The notes under the pieces were generated by a model. The model had not been told where the DNA came from. It saw only the letters and a list, made by a program, of their open reading frames with translations, and searched no databases. Shown here piece after piece: positions 51,885 through 61,142 of a stretch of DNA of 64,000 bases. Source of the stretch: Pedobacter sp. MC2016-15 (GTDB taxonomy: Bacteria > Bacteroidota > Bacteroidia > Sphingobacteriales > Sphingobacteriaceae); the NCBI RefSeq assembly GCF_026239695.1, contig NZ_JAPIVS010000005.1, positions 124,001 to 188,000 on the forward strand, given 5' to 3'. The first letter of the stretch is position 1. Each line of letters opens with the position of its first letter. Both the position numbers and the translations under genes were made by a program.

Positions 51885-53306
51885 ATGATCAAAAAAATAG
51901 TCAGTCCAAAAAATGTATTACTGCTAACTATCCTGATATGCTCATCACTCCTGAGCAGCGCCCAGTCGGGCACTACTGACAAAGCCACAAAACTAAATGA
52001 ACTGCAGCAGAAATTTGTGGATCTGCGATTCGGCATGTTTATTCACTACAATATCCCTACCTATGCGAATGCCGACTGGCCTGATCCGGATGCATCTCCA
52101 AAATTATTCAACCCCAAAAAACTAAATGCTGATCAATGGGCAAAGGCAGCTAAATCTGCCAACATGAGCTACGGCTGCCTCACCACAAAACACCATAGCG
52201 GTTTCTGCATCTGGGATACCAAAAGCACTGACTACAATGTGATGAACAGCTCCTATGGCAAAGATATAGTCAAGCAGTTTACGGACGCTTTTCGTGCCAA
52301 TGGTTTGAAAGTTATGCTCTATTATTCCATCCTGGATACCCATCACAAGCTAAGGCCCAACCAGATTACCCCCAAACATATTGATATGATCAGGCAGCAG
52401 ATTACCGAACTTTTAACCCGGTATGGCAAAATTGAAGCCCTGATTATTGATGGTTGGGATGCTCCCTGGTCGAGGATTTCTTATGATGATGTGCCATTTG
52501 AAGATATTTACACCCTGATTAAAACGTTGCAGCCCGATTGTCTGGTGATGGACCTGAACGGCGCAAAGTATCCCGCTGAAGGACTGTATTACACTGACAT
52601 CAAGACCTATGAGATGGGCGCCGGACAAAGGATGAGCAAAGATAGTAAGGTGATGCCTTCGCTTGCCTGTTTACCCATTAATACCTCCTGGTTCTGGAAA
52701 ACCGATTTCCCTGAAGTACCTGTCAGAAAACCCCAGGAAATTGTAGAAAACCTGATCAAACCCTTAAATGTCGCCAGCTGCAATTTTATTTTAAATGTAG
52801 CACCCAACCGCGATGGTTTGATTGATGATAATGCTGTCCAATCACTGAAAGAAGTGGGTAAACTATGGAAGAATGAGGGGCCGGTAGCTATTTTGCCTCC
52901 TTTGGCTTTACCTGTCATCTCCAGTAATCTGGCGATCAATCAGGCCGCTAATTCCAGCTGGAGCGATGATATGGATATTATGGATTTTGCCAACGATGAT
53001 AACTATAAATCTTCCTGGAAATCAAGTAAGTCTGTTGAGGAGCCATGGTATGAGGTAGATTTTGTCAAAGAAAAAGATATCAATATGATTGTCGTGGCCG
53101 AACAGAAATCTAACATTGATACTTACGTACTGGAGTATTGGAATGGTGCGGCCTGGAAAAAGGTATTTGAAGGGACAAATGAAGACCGGATAAAAATCCA
53201 CCGCTTTGACCGCATCTGGACGAGTAAAGTGCGCATGAGAATCAGCCATTCCAAAGAGGTGGCTTCCATTGCTGAATTTCAGGTTTTCAATGAACGAAGG
53301 TCATAA
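51885..53306 (+). CDS. GH29 alpha-L-fucosidase with C-terminal discoidin-like domain
   Basis: This 473-residue protein has a signal peptide ending at SSAQ (about 27). The catalytic (beta/alpha)8 domain begins FVDLRFGMFIHYNIPTYA, and the nucleophile Asp is in LIIDGWDAPW. A C-terminal F5/8-type-C-like region (about 350-473) has NLAINQAANSSWS, WYEVDF and VRMRISHSKEVASIAEFQVF. It should release L-fucose from exported or imported glycans in the periplasm. It is monocistronic. Confidence 0.93.
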   Translation: MIKKIVSPKNVLLLTILICSSLLSSAQSGTTDKATKLNELQQKFVDLRFGMFIHYNIPTYANADWPDPDASPKLFNPKKLNADQWAKAAKSANMSYGCLTTKHHSGFCIWDTKSTDYNVMNSSYGKDIVKQFTDAFRANGLKVMLYYSILDTHHKLRPNQITPKHIDMIRQQITELLTRYGKIEALIIDGWDAPWSRISYDDVPFEDIYTLIKTLQPDCLVMDLNGAKYPAEGLYYTDIKTYEMGAGQRMSKDSKVMPSLACLPINTSWFWKTDFPEVPVRKPQEIVENLIKPLNVASCNFILNVAPNRDGLIDDNAVQSLKEVGKLWKNEGPVAILPPLALPVISSNLAINQAANSSWSDDMDIMDFANDDNYKSSWKSSKSVEEPWYEVDFVKEKDINMIVVAEQKSNIDTYVLEYWNGAAWKKVFEGTNEDRIKIHRFDRIWTSKVRMRISHSKEVASIAEFQVFNERRS

Positions 53307-53416
53307 GTTGAGTATGTTAAATTTTTAAATTCATCGCTCAATACATAGCAGTCTTTTAAATATATCAGTAAATCTGGTAGATGAAACCGTATTTTGTATC
53401 AATAAATAAATCTAAG

Positions 53417-53872
53417 ATGTCTAAACTCAAGTATCTCAATTGGGCACTGGGGCTCATTTTAATGATGGCTACTGAAAGTATCAGTGCACAAAGTAAAAGC
53501 TTAAAAAGTGCTGCTGAGAAACCTGTACCGCCTCGCGCATCCCCGGATATGATCGTGCGTATTTCGGAGATTGAAATAGTCGCTGAACATCTTCAAGAAT
53601 ACAAGGCTATCCTGAAAGAAGAATCAGCAGAATCAATGAAAATTGAACCCGGAGTAATCTCCTTATTTGCAATGTATCAGAAAGAAAACCCTCTTCAAGT
53701 TAGAATATTGGAGATCTACGCCAACAAGGAGGCTTACCAGTCGCACTTGAAAACACCACATTTCCTGCATTATAAAACAGCTACACAGAAAATGGTCAAA
53801 TCTCTCAAGCTGGTAGATATGACGGGCTTTGATACGAATACAATGCCGGGTATCTTTAAGAAACTAAATTGA
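53417..53872 (+). CDS. Exported antibiotic-biosynthesis-monooxygenase domain protein
   Basis: This ~151-residue protein (start at MSKLKYLNW) has a signal peptide ending in SISAQ. An ABM-fold domain follows with IVRISEIEIVAEHLQEYKAILKEE, then EPGVISLFAMYQKENPLQVRILEIYANKEAYQSHLKTPHFLHYK. ABM proteins form ferredoxin-like dimers that degrade haem or modify quinones. An exported form is seen in Bacteroidota. The true substrate is unknown. Confidence 0.88.
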   Translation: MSKLKYLNWALGLILMMATESISAQSKSLKSAAEKPVPPRASPDMIVRISEIEIVAEHLQEYKAILKEESAESMKIEPGVISLFAMYQKENPLQVRILEIYANKEAYQSHLKTPHFLHYKTATQKMVKSLKLVDMTGFDTNTMPGIFKKLN

Positions 53873-53881
53873 AATCCAAGA

Positions 53882-54772
53882 TTAGCCTGCAGCTGCTAAT
53901 TTTTGCGCAGGCTGCCTTACCGAAAAGATAGTCTGTAAGGCAACTGAGGCCATTACAAACAGCAATCCGATGTAAAAGGAAATGTTAAGCTCCTTGCTTT
54001 CATTGAAAAACAAAAAGGCAAGGATGATAGAATATACAGGTTCAAGATTGAAACTTAAGTTGACTGTAAAAGCTGGTATTCGCTTTAAAGATTCAGCAAA
54101 AAGAACATATAAGCCAACAGTACAAACTGAAGCGAGGACAATCAGAGAAATGATATCTTTAACACCAGGAATAACGGTGCTCACAGGAAAATAGTGAAGG
54201 TATAGCGGAAGAAATAATCCTAAAACCACCGTGCCCGCAATCATCTGATAATAATTGATGAGCCTGCTGTCATATTTCTTCACCAGGCGCTCATTATAGA
54301 TAGTGTATAGCGCAGCAAAGACAGACGAAATCATGCCTAATGTAATACCCAGCTGATAGGAGGAATCAAAATGAAAGATCAACGCAATTCCAAAAAGGGT
54401 TAAACAGCTGAGCAGAAGCTCTGTAACATTAAACTTCCGCCGGTTGATCAGCGGACTAAAAATGGCAGTAAAGAAACTGGTCAGGCAGTAGCAGACCACA
54501 CCGATCGAGATATTTGAATACTTGATGCTGGCATAAAAGAAAAGCCAGTGAATGGTGATAAAAAGACCCACCTTGCCGATGTTAAACTTCTCCTTTGACG
54601 GAATATTAGTGCTGACTTTAAATACTTTTAATACCAGCAACAACATGAGTGAAGAGAAAAGCACCCTGTACCAAACCAAAAGTCCTTCGTTCAGGGATAT
54701 GAGCTTGCCAAAGATGCCAGTGAACCCAGCGATAATAACCGCGACATGTAATAATAAATATGATCTTTTCAT
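53882..54772 (-). CDS. EamA/DMT-family transporter
   Basis: This 296-residue protein has ten predicted helices in two EamA repeats. The first ends near ALIFHFDSSYQLG and the second carries AFTVNLSFNLEPVYSIILAFLFF. Such DMT proteins export amino acids or metabolites. The start MKRSYLLL is preferred. It faces the ABM gene with almost no gap and diverges from the methyltransferase at 54860. Confidence 0.9.
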   Translation of the reverse strand: MKRSYLLLHVAVIIAGFTGIFGKLISLNEGLLVWYRVLFSSLMLLLVLKVFKVSTNIPSKEKFNIGKVGLFITIHWLFFYASIKYSNISIGVVCYCLTSFFTAIFSPLINRRKFNVTELLLSCLTLFGIALIFHFDSSYQLGITLGMISSVFAALYTIYNERLVKKYDSRLINYYQMIAGTVVLGLFLPLYLHYFPVSTVIPGVKDIISLIVLASVCTVGLYVLFAESLKRIPAFTVNLSFNLEPVYSIILAFLFFNESKELNISFYIGLLFVMASVALQTIFSVRQPAQKLAAAG

Positions 54773-54859
54773 GGAAATCACAAACATAATAATTACAAGT
54801 AAGCTACTGGGTTTTCTGACTCATTTATTTGTAATATTGTTGGATAGAAGAATTTTACG

Positions 54860-55582
54860 ATGAACAGATCCGATACACCAAAAGCAACTAATGAAGAAAT
54901 CCGGGACAGGTTTGATAATGATGTTGAGCGCTTCTCCAACCTTGAAACCGGTCAGCTAACCACCATTGATGCTCAGGTAACGATGGAGTTATGTACTGAG
55001 GCAGCTAAATTTGCCAATCCGGATGCCAAAAATCTCCTGGATATTGGATGTGGTGCGGGTAATTACACGCTCAAAATGCTCAGTAAGATACCCAATCTCA
55101 ATTGTACCTTAAATGATTTGAGCGCGCCAATGCTGGAACGGGCAAAGGAGAGGGTTTCTTCTGCGACCCAAGGCGAAATTATAACTATACATGATGATAT
55201 GCGTAATCTCGATCTCCGGGATCATCATTATGACATCGTTCTGGCTGCTGCTACTTTTCATCATCTACGCACTGATGCCGACTGGGACCATATGTTTGCC
55301 AAGGTTTACAAAGCGTTAAAACCTGGGGGCAGCATTTGGATTTCAGACCTGATTACCCATGAATCTGAAATTGTGAACTCTCTGTTCCATGAAAAATATG
55401 GAGCATACCTTGAAACCCTTGGCGGCAAAGAGTATAGTCAGAAAGTGTTCGACTATATTGAATATGAGGATACTCCACGATCCATAAATTATCAGCTGGA
55501 TCTCTTAAAGAAAGTAGGATTCAGTGCTACCGATATCCTTCATAAAAATTCATACTTTGCTGCTTTTGGTGCGATAAAATAG
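54860..55582 (+). CDS. SAM-dependent methyltransferase
   Basis: This 240-residue class I methyltransferase has the SAM loop LLDIGCGAGNYTLKML (about 55-70). The acidic LNDLSAPML follows, then HDDMRNLDLRDHHYDIVLAAATFHHL and the post-III KPGGSIWISD. It resembles Methyltransf_25/11 small-molecule enzymes. No signal peptide. It is convergent with the M14-like gene 2 bases later. Confidence 0.9.
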   Translation: MNRSDTPKATNEEIRDRFDNDVERFSNLETGQLTTIDAQVTMELCTEAAKFANPDAKNLLDIGCGAGNYTLKMLSKIPNLNCTLNDLSAPMLERAKERVSSATQGEIITIHDDMRNLDLRDHHYDIVLAAATFHHLRTDADWDHMFAKVYKALKPGGSIWISDLITHESEIVNSLFHEKYGAYLETLGGKEYSQKVFDYIEYEDTPRSINYQLDLLKKVGFSATDILHKNSYFAAFGAIK

Positions 55583-55584
55583 TG

Positions 55585-56640
55585 CTATAGAGTGCCTAAA
55601 ACAACTACATCCTCGTCCTTGTTGATCGCCGGAGTTCCGATGATTAACAGGATCAGGCCATCTTCCTGCGCATAAAACTTTTCCACGGTTTCACCAAAGT
55701 AATTTGTGGTGTAGCCGAGTTGCATTCCTTTTTTTACATGCTCACGAGCTTTTTTTAGCGCGTAGAATATGCCGGTTTGTTTGGAGCTGTAATACATTCT
55801 TCCTTTAATCATAACGGGTGCTTGTTGTTGCACCTCAGCATGCTCATCTGGCATAAACTTCAGGTGCTTCAGCATGTTCAAAACACTGCTTTCTACTTTT
55901 TTCACCGGTGCTTCTTCCACCATTCCCAATCGTCCGCATTCTATATCTGCAGCGGGAATCCCCCGTTTGAAGGCTTCGGCTGTGCAGTATAAAGCTGGTT
56001 CATTTTTGTTCATGTAGTTTTTGCCGTCTGTATCGAAAGTCACTACATAGTCGAATCCCATGGACACGGCCATCTCTTTTCCGGTCTTGGAAATCGCAGG
56101 CATTGAGCTATTTGAATAGTAAGCGCCATAGGCTGTTAAATCCTCAGGTGCATCTCCCGAATGCGTATCAAGGAAATAGTCAGATTTGACAATGATATTT
56201 TTTGTGATATAATCAGCTACGCGTTCAGTGATCGTGCCGTTCGCTGATCCTGGAAATACTCTGTTCAGGTTTTTACGGTCTGCCGGACTGATATAAGGTG
56301 ATCTTCCTCTAAAGCTTTCCATGTTTGCGATCTGAACCAAAATGATTACACCGCTCAGGTTCTTCGGATCAATGGAGCTGATCAACTTTTGCGCAGCTAA
56401 AATAGGAGCGTATTCATATCCATGGACACCGGCAGTAATTCCTAATGTTTTTCCTTTCTTCAGGCCATTGAAAACCGTTACAGGGATGATAGTTGTATCC
56501 TTTCCGGAAACAATTGGAATGGTAAAATGCTGTTTAGTGCCCGGTTTGATTTGCCTACCATCAAATTGATAACTGGATTGAGCGAAGGTATTTTGTAAAG
56601 AACAAATCAGGAGCAGTAGAGGGCACAGAATTTTTAGCAT
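55585..56640 (-). CDS. AspA/AstE-family (M14) deacylase, exported
   Basis: This 351-residue protein has a signal peptide ending in TFAQ (about 21). Zinc ligands are in GVHGYEYAP (His, Glu) and a second His is in FLDTHSGD. The C-terminal half is the barrel domain. The family includes succinylglutamate desuccinylase and aspartoacylase, but exported members likely act on other acyl-amino acids. It is monocistronic on this strand. Confidence 0.88.
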   Translation of the reverse strand: MLKILCPLLLLICSLQNTFAQSSYQFDGRQIKPGTKQHFTIPIVSGKDTTIIPVTVFNGLKKGKTLGITAGVHGYEYAPILAAQKLISSIDPKNLSGVIILVQIANMESFRGRSPYISPADRKNLNRVFPGSANGTITERVADYITKNIIVKSDYFLDTHSGDAPEDLTAYGAYYSNSSMPAISKTGKEMAVSMGFDYVVTFDTDGKNYMNKNEPALYCTAEAFKRGIPAADIECGRLGMVEEAPVKKVESSVLNMLKHLKFMPDEHAEVQQQAPVMIKGRMYYSSKQTGIFYALKKAREHVKKGMQLGYTTNYFGETVEKFYAQEDGLILLIIGTPAINKDEDVVVLGTL

Positions 56641-56812
56641 TTTGAAAAATTTATGAGCGCAAAACTAGTATTTCAGAATACTGCGGCAGTTTATAAAATT
56701 GGAAATGGCATTTCTGTGGCATTATGAGGAGTTTGTTCATAAACCTTTGTATATGGCACTTTGTTGATAAAAGAGATGTAATAGCAGGTTACATTTACAC
56801 CTAAAATTGTAT

Positions 56813-57865
56813 ATGGCTGATTTAAAAACAATTCTTCATATAGATTACCCGATAGTGCAGGCGCCAATGCTGGGAGTGACTACACCTGCAATGGTGGCAG
56901 CAGTATCCAACGCAGGTGCCCTTGGTTCATTGCCCCTTGGGGGCTTATCAAGTGATAAAGCACGAGAACTGATCAGACAGACAAAAGCGCTGACAGATCG
57001 TCCATTTGCAGTCAATCTCTTTGCGCATGCTCCTGCTAAAGAAGTAAACAGGGGTGACATTGCCATAATGCAGGAATTTCTTCAGGAGCTTTGCCTGGAA
57101 TTTAATTTCCCATTCGAGGCTCAAAACCCTGACACCTTCCAATTCCATTACTATCAGGAATTGATTGATGTGCTTTTGGAAGAGAATGTGCCTATAGTCA
57201 GCTCCACTTTTGGCGTTTTAAATGAAGGAATAACCGCTGCATTTAAACAAAAGGGAGTGGTCTTAATTGGTACAGCTACATCTGTCGCGGAGGCCAAAGT
57301 ATTGGAGCAAGCCGGAGCAGATATCATCACCGTGCAGGGCATCGAGGCAGGTGGACACAGAGGAAGCTTTCTATCAGAAGATACTACACCGCAGGTCGGG
57401 CTTTTTTCGCTTTTACCACAAGTTGCCGATGCAGTAGACTTACCACTACTTGCTGCGGGTGGGATTTATGATTCGCGAACTGTAAAATCAGCATTTGCGC
57501 TGGGAGCTGCAGGTATACAGGTAGGAAGTATGTTTATTGCTGCAGATGAAAGCGCAGCAAGTAATGCTTATAAAGAAGCTGTGTTAAATGCTCATGATAC
57601 CTCGACAGTGCTTACGCAAGCCTTTTCCGGAAGATGGGCACGCGGTATTGAAAATGAATTTATGCGAAGAATGGACGCAAAAGGTATTACAATCCCTTAC
57701 TACACCATTCAAAATCAACTCATGAGTTCGATAAGAGCCTATGCACAAAAAAACAACCTGCCTGATTTTGTAGCCATGTGGGCAGGTCAGTCTGCGGGCA
57801 AAAGTGCCCGCGCGAGCAGCCGGGATATTACAACCAAATTGATAAGAATGTTGCCGCCTAACTGA
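56813..57865 (+). CDS. Nitronate monooxygenase / 2-nitropropane dioxygenase family
   Basis: This ~350-residue FMN TIM-barrel protein has YPIVQAPMLGVTTPAMVAAVSNAGALGSLPLGG at the N-terminus. The catalytic-region GIEAGGHRG and FMN-phosphate loop AAGGIYDSRTVKSAFALGAAGIQVGSMF are also present, written here in pieces. It oxidises toxic nitronates with FMN. The ATG at 56813 is used rather than the TTG six bases earlier. Confidence 0.93.
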   Translation: MADLKTILHIDYPIVQAPMLGVTTPAMVAAVSNAGALGSLPLGGLSSDKARELIRQTKALTDRPFAVNLFAHAPAKEVNRGDIAIMQEFLQELCLEFNFPFEAQNPDTFQFHYYQELIDVLLEENVPIVSSTFGVLNEGITAAFKQKGVVLIGTATSVAEAKVLEQAGADIITVQGIEAGGHRGSFLSEDTTPQVGLFSLLPQVADAVDLPLLAAGGIYDSRTVKSAFALGAAGIQVGSMFIAADESAASNAYKEAVLNAHDTSTVLTQAFSGRWARGIENEFMRRMDAKGITIPYYTIQNQLMSSIRAYAQKNNLPDFVAMWAGQSAGKSARASSRDITTKLIRMLPPN

Positions 57866-57944
57866 TAAAAGCTATCAGCTAAGTTATAAATGATAATCTC
57901 TGATAATTAATAAATTGTATACAAATTATAGATATGAACCCGAC

Positions 57945-57992
57945 ATCATTCAAATAATGATTATGCCTGGAGGCAATAATTATTTGAATGAT
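57945..57992. repeat. Long hairpin (14-bp perfect outer stem) before the GAPDH gene
   Basis: ATCATTCAAATAAT (57945-57958) pairs exactly with ATTATTTGAATGAT (57979-57992). An inner TTAT-GCC/GGC-AATAA pairing with a TGGA loop nearly doubles the stem. It lies 42 bases before the start codon and has no T-run. Confidence 0.7.
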
Positions 57993-58033
57993 CAAAGGCT
58001 CCATCTGACAACTAAAAATCAATAAATAAATAG

Positions 58034-59035
58034 ATGAACAAGATAGCAATTTACGGTTTTGGCCGCATCGGCCGACAGTTATTAAGAATCGCACTTGACA
58101 AAGGATTATTTACTCCGGAGGCTGTGGCTGATGTGAAGGATCTGAAGACACTCGCCGCTCTGTTTTCTGTAGACACTAATTATGGGCGCTGGCCCGGAAG
58201 CGTTGATACATCTACATCGGGTTTTGTTCTCAATGGGAATGAGATCGCTTATGTAGATTCCTCAAAAGGTATACCTGACTGGGGTAAAATGGGGGTAGAT
58301 CTTGTTGTCGATTGCTCAGGAAGGGCGACAAAACGCGAAGGCGCACAGGCCCATATTGATCAGGGTGCCAGCTATGTGCTGGTGAGTGCTCCAAGTAAAT
58401 CGCTGAACGATTGTGATGCGGTACTACTGAAAGGAATTAATCTGGAGCAATTTGACGCCTCCTCACATCACATCATCAGTATGGGGAGTTGCACTACCAA
58501 TGCGCTGGCTGTACCGATCAAGGTGATCAGAGAGGAATTCGGGATAGAATACGGGCTTTTTTCAACAGTTCACTCTTACACGAACTCACAATCGCTGACA
58601 GATCAGCCGATGGGGGATATTCGGGACTCCTGGGCAGCAGCAGAAAACATCATCCCTTCATCATCTGGCGCCGCAAAAGCATTACAATTTATCTGGAGCG
58701 ATCTGAAAGTGACCGGCAAAGCGTACCGGGTGCCTACAAGGACTGGAAGTATCGCTGAGCTAAACCTCATCACTACCAAACCCTGTACAGTAGAGGAAGT
58801 CAACAATGCCTTCAGGAAAGCTGCTTCAGACTCAGCATTAGCAGGGGTTATAGATGTTCTGGAAGACCAGTGGACATCGGCCAGGATTGTTGCCGACCCG
58901 CATTCATCAATAATCGATCTCAACCTTACAGCCAAACAAGGGGATCTATTGTCTATCGCCACTTGGTATGATAATGAGTGGGGCTTTAGTAACCGTCTGG
59001 CTGAGGTCGCGCAATATATTGCCTCAAGAATTTAA
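58034..59035 (+). CDS. Glyceraldehyde-3-phosphate dehydrogenase-like enzyme
   Basis: This 333-residue protein has the NAD motif IYGFGRIGR, the catalytic Cys153 in SMGSCTTNAL and His180 in FSTVHSYTNSQ. It also has NIIPSSSGAAKAL and NEWGFSNRL. These differ a little from canonical GAPDH (SNASCTTN, NIIPTSTGAA), and RDSWAAAENI replaces the usual RRARAAA, so it may be a paralogue, for instance of erythrose-4-phosphate or a less common aldehyde. It oxidises an aldehyde with NAD(P). Confidence 0.9.
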   Translation: MNKIAIYGFGRIGRQLLRIALDKGLFTPEAVADVKDLKTLAALFSVDTNYGRWPGSVDTSTSGFVLNGNEIAYVDSSKGIPDWGKMGVDLVVDCSGRATKREGAQAHIDQGASYVLVSAPSKSLNDCDAVLLKGINLEQFDASSHHIISMGSCTTNALAVPIKVIREEFGIEYGLFSTVHSYTNSQSLTDQPMGDIRDSWAAAENIIPSSSGAAKALQFIWSDLKVTGKAYRVPTRTGSIAELNLITTKPCTVEEVNNAFRKAASDSALAGVIDVLEDQWTSARIVADPHSSIIDLNLTAKQGDLLSIATWYDNEWGFSNRLAEVAQYIASRI

Positions 59036-59041
59036 CTTTTC

Positions 59042-59069
59042 AAGGTCAGCGGGATGTCCGTTGACCTTT
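59042..59069 (+). terminator. Terminator after the GAPDH-like gene
   Basis: AAGGTCAGCGG and CCGTTGACCTT form an 11-bp stem (one G-U) around GATGT, with a short T-run. Confidence 0.7.
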
Positions 59070-59246
59070 CCTGCTCATTGGGAGTTTTTACAACATGAAA
59101 CTAAAGAACCTTATTTTACGATCACAGCGCAACTAGGGAATCCTGATAGATTGTGATTAAGAGATTGTCGATTGCTAATGCCTTTTGGACGATTTGTGCT
59201 TTTAATACCAGATTGGAAAGTTATACTTGCTTTCTAGATCACAGAG

Positions 59247-60374
59247 ATGAAAAATATTTTTAATCCATCACGACGAAAATTTATCAGCACCATGGCATTA
59301 GCAGGAGCAAGCACTGCGCTTCTAACTCATCCCTTAGCTGCCTGGACATTTGAAGATATAGACCCACGAGTTGCCGGTATTGTTGCGAACACATTCGGTA
59401 TTGACACGCATAATCACATTGATGTTCCTCTGGTAAAGTCTGAGGTACCCGGTCAGGATATCAAACTTGCTGAGGCAATGAAAACATCCGGCCTATCTGC
59501 TATTTGTATGACCTTTGCTGTCGACTATCAACGTCTGGATACACCTGGACAGGCTTACGAAAGGTTTTTGAACGGACTGACGTCCATGGACCAGCAATTG
59601 AAAAACAGTGGAATCCACCGTACCTTAAACATGAAGGAAATGCTTGCAGCTCATCGAAAACATCAGCCGACAGTAATACAGGCTGTTGAAGGTGCTCATT
59701 TTCTGGAAGGAAACCTGGATCGTATGCAGGTGGCCTATGACCGTGGCTTAAGGGTACTGACCTTATTACATGATAGTGATGCTTCTGTACCATTGGGGGA
59801 TGTATTTACCAATCCGGTTCGCTATAATGGTTTGACTGAATTTGGTGCAGAAGTGATCAGGGAATGCAACAGACTTGGAATTGTTGTAGACCTGTCACAT
59901 GGCAATGAAGATATGGTAAGCGCTGCGCTCAAAATTGCAACGAAGCCAGTGCTGGTCTCTCATACAGGATTAAACTCCCGTACCGTTAACAATCCGATGA
60001 TGGCGAAGATGATGGCCCCGCGATTAATCAGTAAGCAACATGCGCAATTTGTCGCCAGCACCGGTGGTGTAATTGGTGTCTGGACACATTTGGCAGATTC
60101 AGCACTTGCATATGCTGAGAATATCCGGGCGATGGTGGATGCAGTGGGAATCGACCATGTGTGCATAGGAACGGATACGAAGCTCACCAGATCTTCCGGC
60201 AGGCCGGGGGAAAAAGGTTCCAATCAGCAATGGCCGGAGCAAAAATCAGGGTTTTATTACACAGTAGTGGAAGCGATGCTCAAAACCGGCTTCAATGCAG
60301 AAGAAATAGGGAAAGTAGGAGGTGGCAATTTCTGCCGGGTTTTTAAAGAGGCAACTGCTGCATCCAAAAGTTAA
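59247..60374 (+). CDS. Tat-exported membrane dipeptidase (M19)
   Basis: This 375-residue protein has a twin-arginine signal NPSRRKFISTMALAG (about 7-21). The M19 zinc motif IDTHNHID follows, with VEGAHFL, VDLSHGNEDMV and VLVSHTGLN giving further metal ligands. It should cleave dipeptides, possibly peptidoglycan-derived, in the periplasm after folding in the cytoplasm. Its own promoter likely lies in the 178 bases after the GAPDH terminator. Confidence 0.92.
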   Translation: MKNIFNPSRRKFISTMALAGASTALLTHPLAAWTFEDIDPRVAGIVANTFGIDTHNHIDVPLVKSEVPGQDIKLAEAMKTSGLSAICMTFAVDYQRLDTPGQAYERFLNGLTSMDQQLKNSGIHRTLNMKEMLAAHRKHQPTVIQAVEGAHFLEGNLDRMQVAYDRGLRVLTLLHDSDASVPLGDVFTNPVRYNGLTEFGAEVIRECNRLGIVVDLSHGNEDMVSAALKIATKPVLVSHTGLNSRTVNNPMMAKMMAPRLISKQHAQFVASTGGVIGVWTHLADSALAYAENIRAMVDAVGIDHVCIGTDTKLTRSSGRPGEKGSNQQWPEQKSGFYYTVVEAMLKTGFNAEEIGKVGGGNFCRVFKEATAASKS

Positions 60375-60398
60375 AATAAATTGATCCTATATATTTCA

Positions 60399-60406
60399 TA
60401 GTTTTG
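60399..60406 (+). promoter_or_regulatory. Possible -7 box (TAGTTTTG) of the LOG gene
   Basis: This matches TAnnTTTG, 56 bases before the ATG. The TTG at 60381-60383 gives a shorter than usual spacing. Confidence 0.3.
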
Positions 60407-60461
60407 CGGAAATATTGATGGTTTACTGATGATATGGTGGATCATTTTATAAGATCAATTA

Positions 60462-61043
60462 ATGAAAAGAATAACTGTATTTTGTGGTTCCAGCTTTGGA
60501 ACTGAAAAGGAATATGAAGCTCAGGCTTATTTATTGGGAAAAACGTTTGCAGAAAAAGGAATTACCCTTATTTATGGTGGTGCCAATGTTGGTTTGATGG
60601 GGGCTGTTGCAAATGGCACTCTGGAAAATAATGGTGAAGTTATTGGTGTGTTACCACATTTTCTCCAGAACAAAGAAATCGCCCATCAGGGATTATCAGA
60701 GTTAATTCTGGTTGAGACCATGCATGAGCGTAAAACAAAAATGAATGATCTGACGGATGGCGTGATTACCTTGCCTGGAGGTTTCGGAACTTTAGAAGAA
60801 TTTTTTGAAATGCTTACCTGGGCGCAACTTGGTTTACACAAGAAGCCAATCGGGATTTTAAACATCAATGGTTTTTATGATGAGTTGATTGCTTTGGTAG
60901 AGACCATGGTGAAAAAAGGATTTCTCAAAGCCGTAAACCAGAGTATGTTGCTGGTGAGTGACAACATCGATGATTTACTTTCAAAGATGGCAAGCTACGA
61001 AGCCCCGGCTGTTGGTAAATGGATAAATAAGGACGAAGTATAA
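60462..61043 (+). CDS. LOG-family cytokinin-riboside phosphoribohydrolase
   Basis: This 193-residue Rossmann-fold protein has FCGSSFGTEKEYEAQAY near the start, GGANVGLMGAVA and the active-site PGGFGTLEEFFEMLTWAQLG (catalytic PGGxGTxxE). The family hydrolyses nucleoside monophosphates to base and ribose 5-phosphate. A degenerate copy of the start and end of this gene lies at 62365-62605. It is followed by a bidirectional terminator. Confidence 0.93.
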   Translation: MKRITVFCGSSFGTEKEYEAQAYLLGKTFAEKGITLIYGGANVGLMGAVANGTLENNGEVIGVLPHFLQNKEIAHQGLSELILVETMHERKTKMNDLTDGVITLPGGFGTLEEFFEMLTWAQLGLHKKPIGILNINGFYDELIALVETMVKKGFLKAVNQSMLLVSDNIDDLLSKMASYEAPAVGKWINKDEV

Positions 61044-61097
61044 GCTAGAATCTAGCTTCCGGCTGTAGGTTCTTGATTAAACTGAATCTTAAAGTAC

Positions 61098-61127
61098 AAA
61101 AGAGCTGTCAATATGTACAGCTCTTTT
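61098..61127. terminator. Bidirectional terminator between LOG and sigma-like genes
   Basis: AAAAGAGCTGT (61098-61108) and ACAGCTCTTTT (61117-61127) form an 11-bp stem with A- and T-rich flanks. It ends both convergent genes. Confidence 0.88.
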
Positions 61128-61142
61128 GCTTTTATTATAGCG

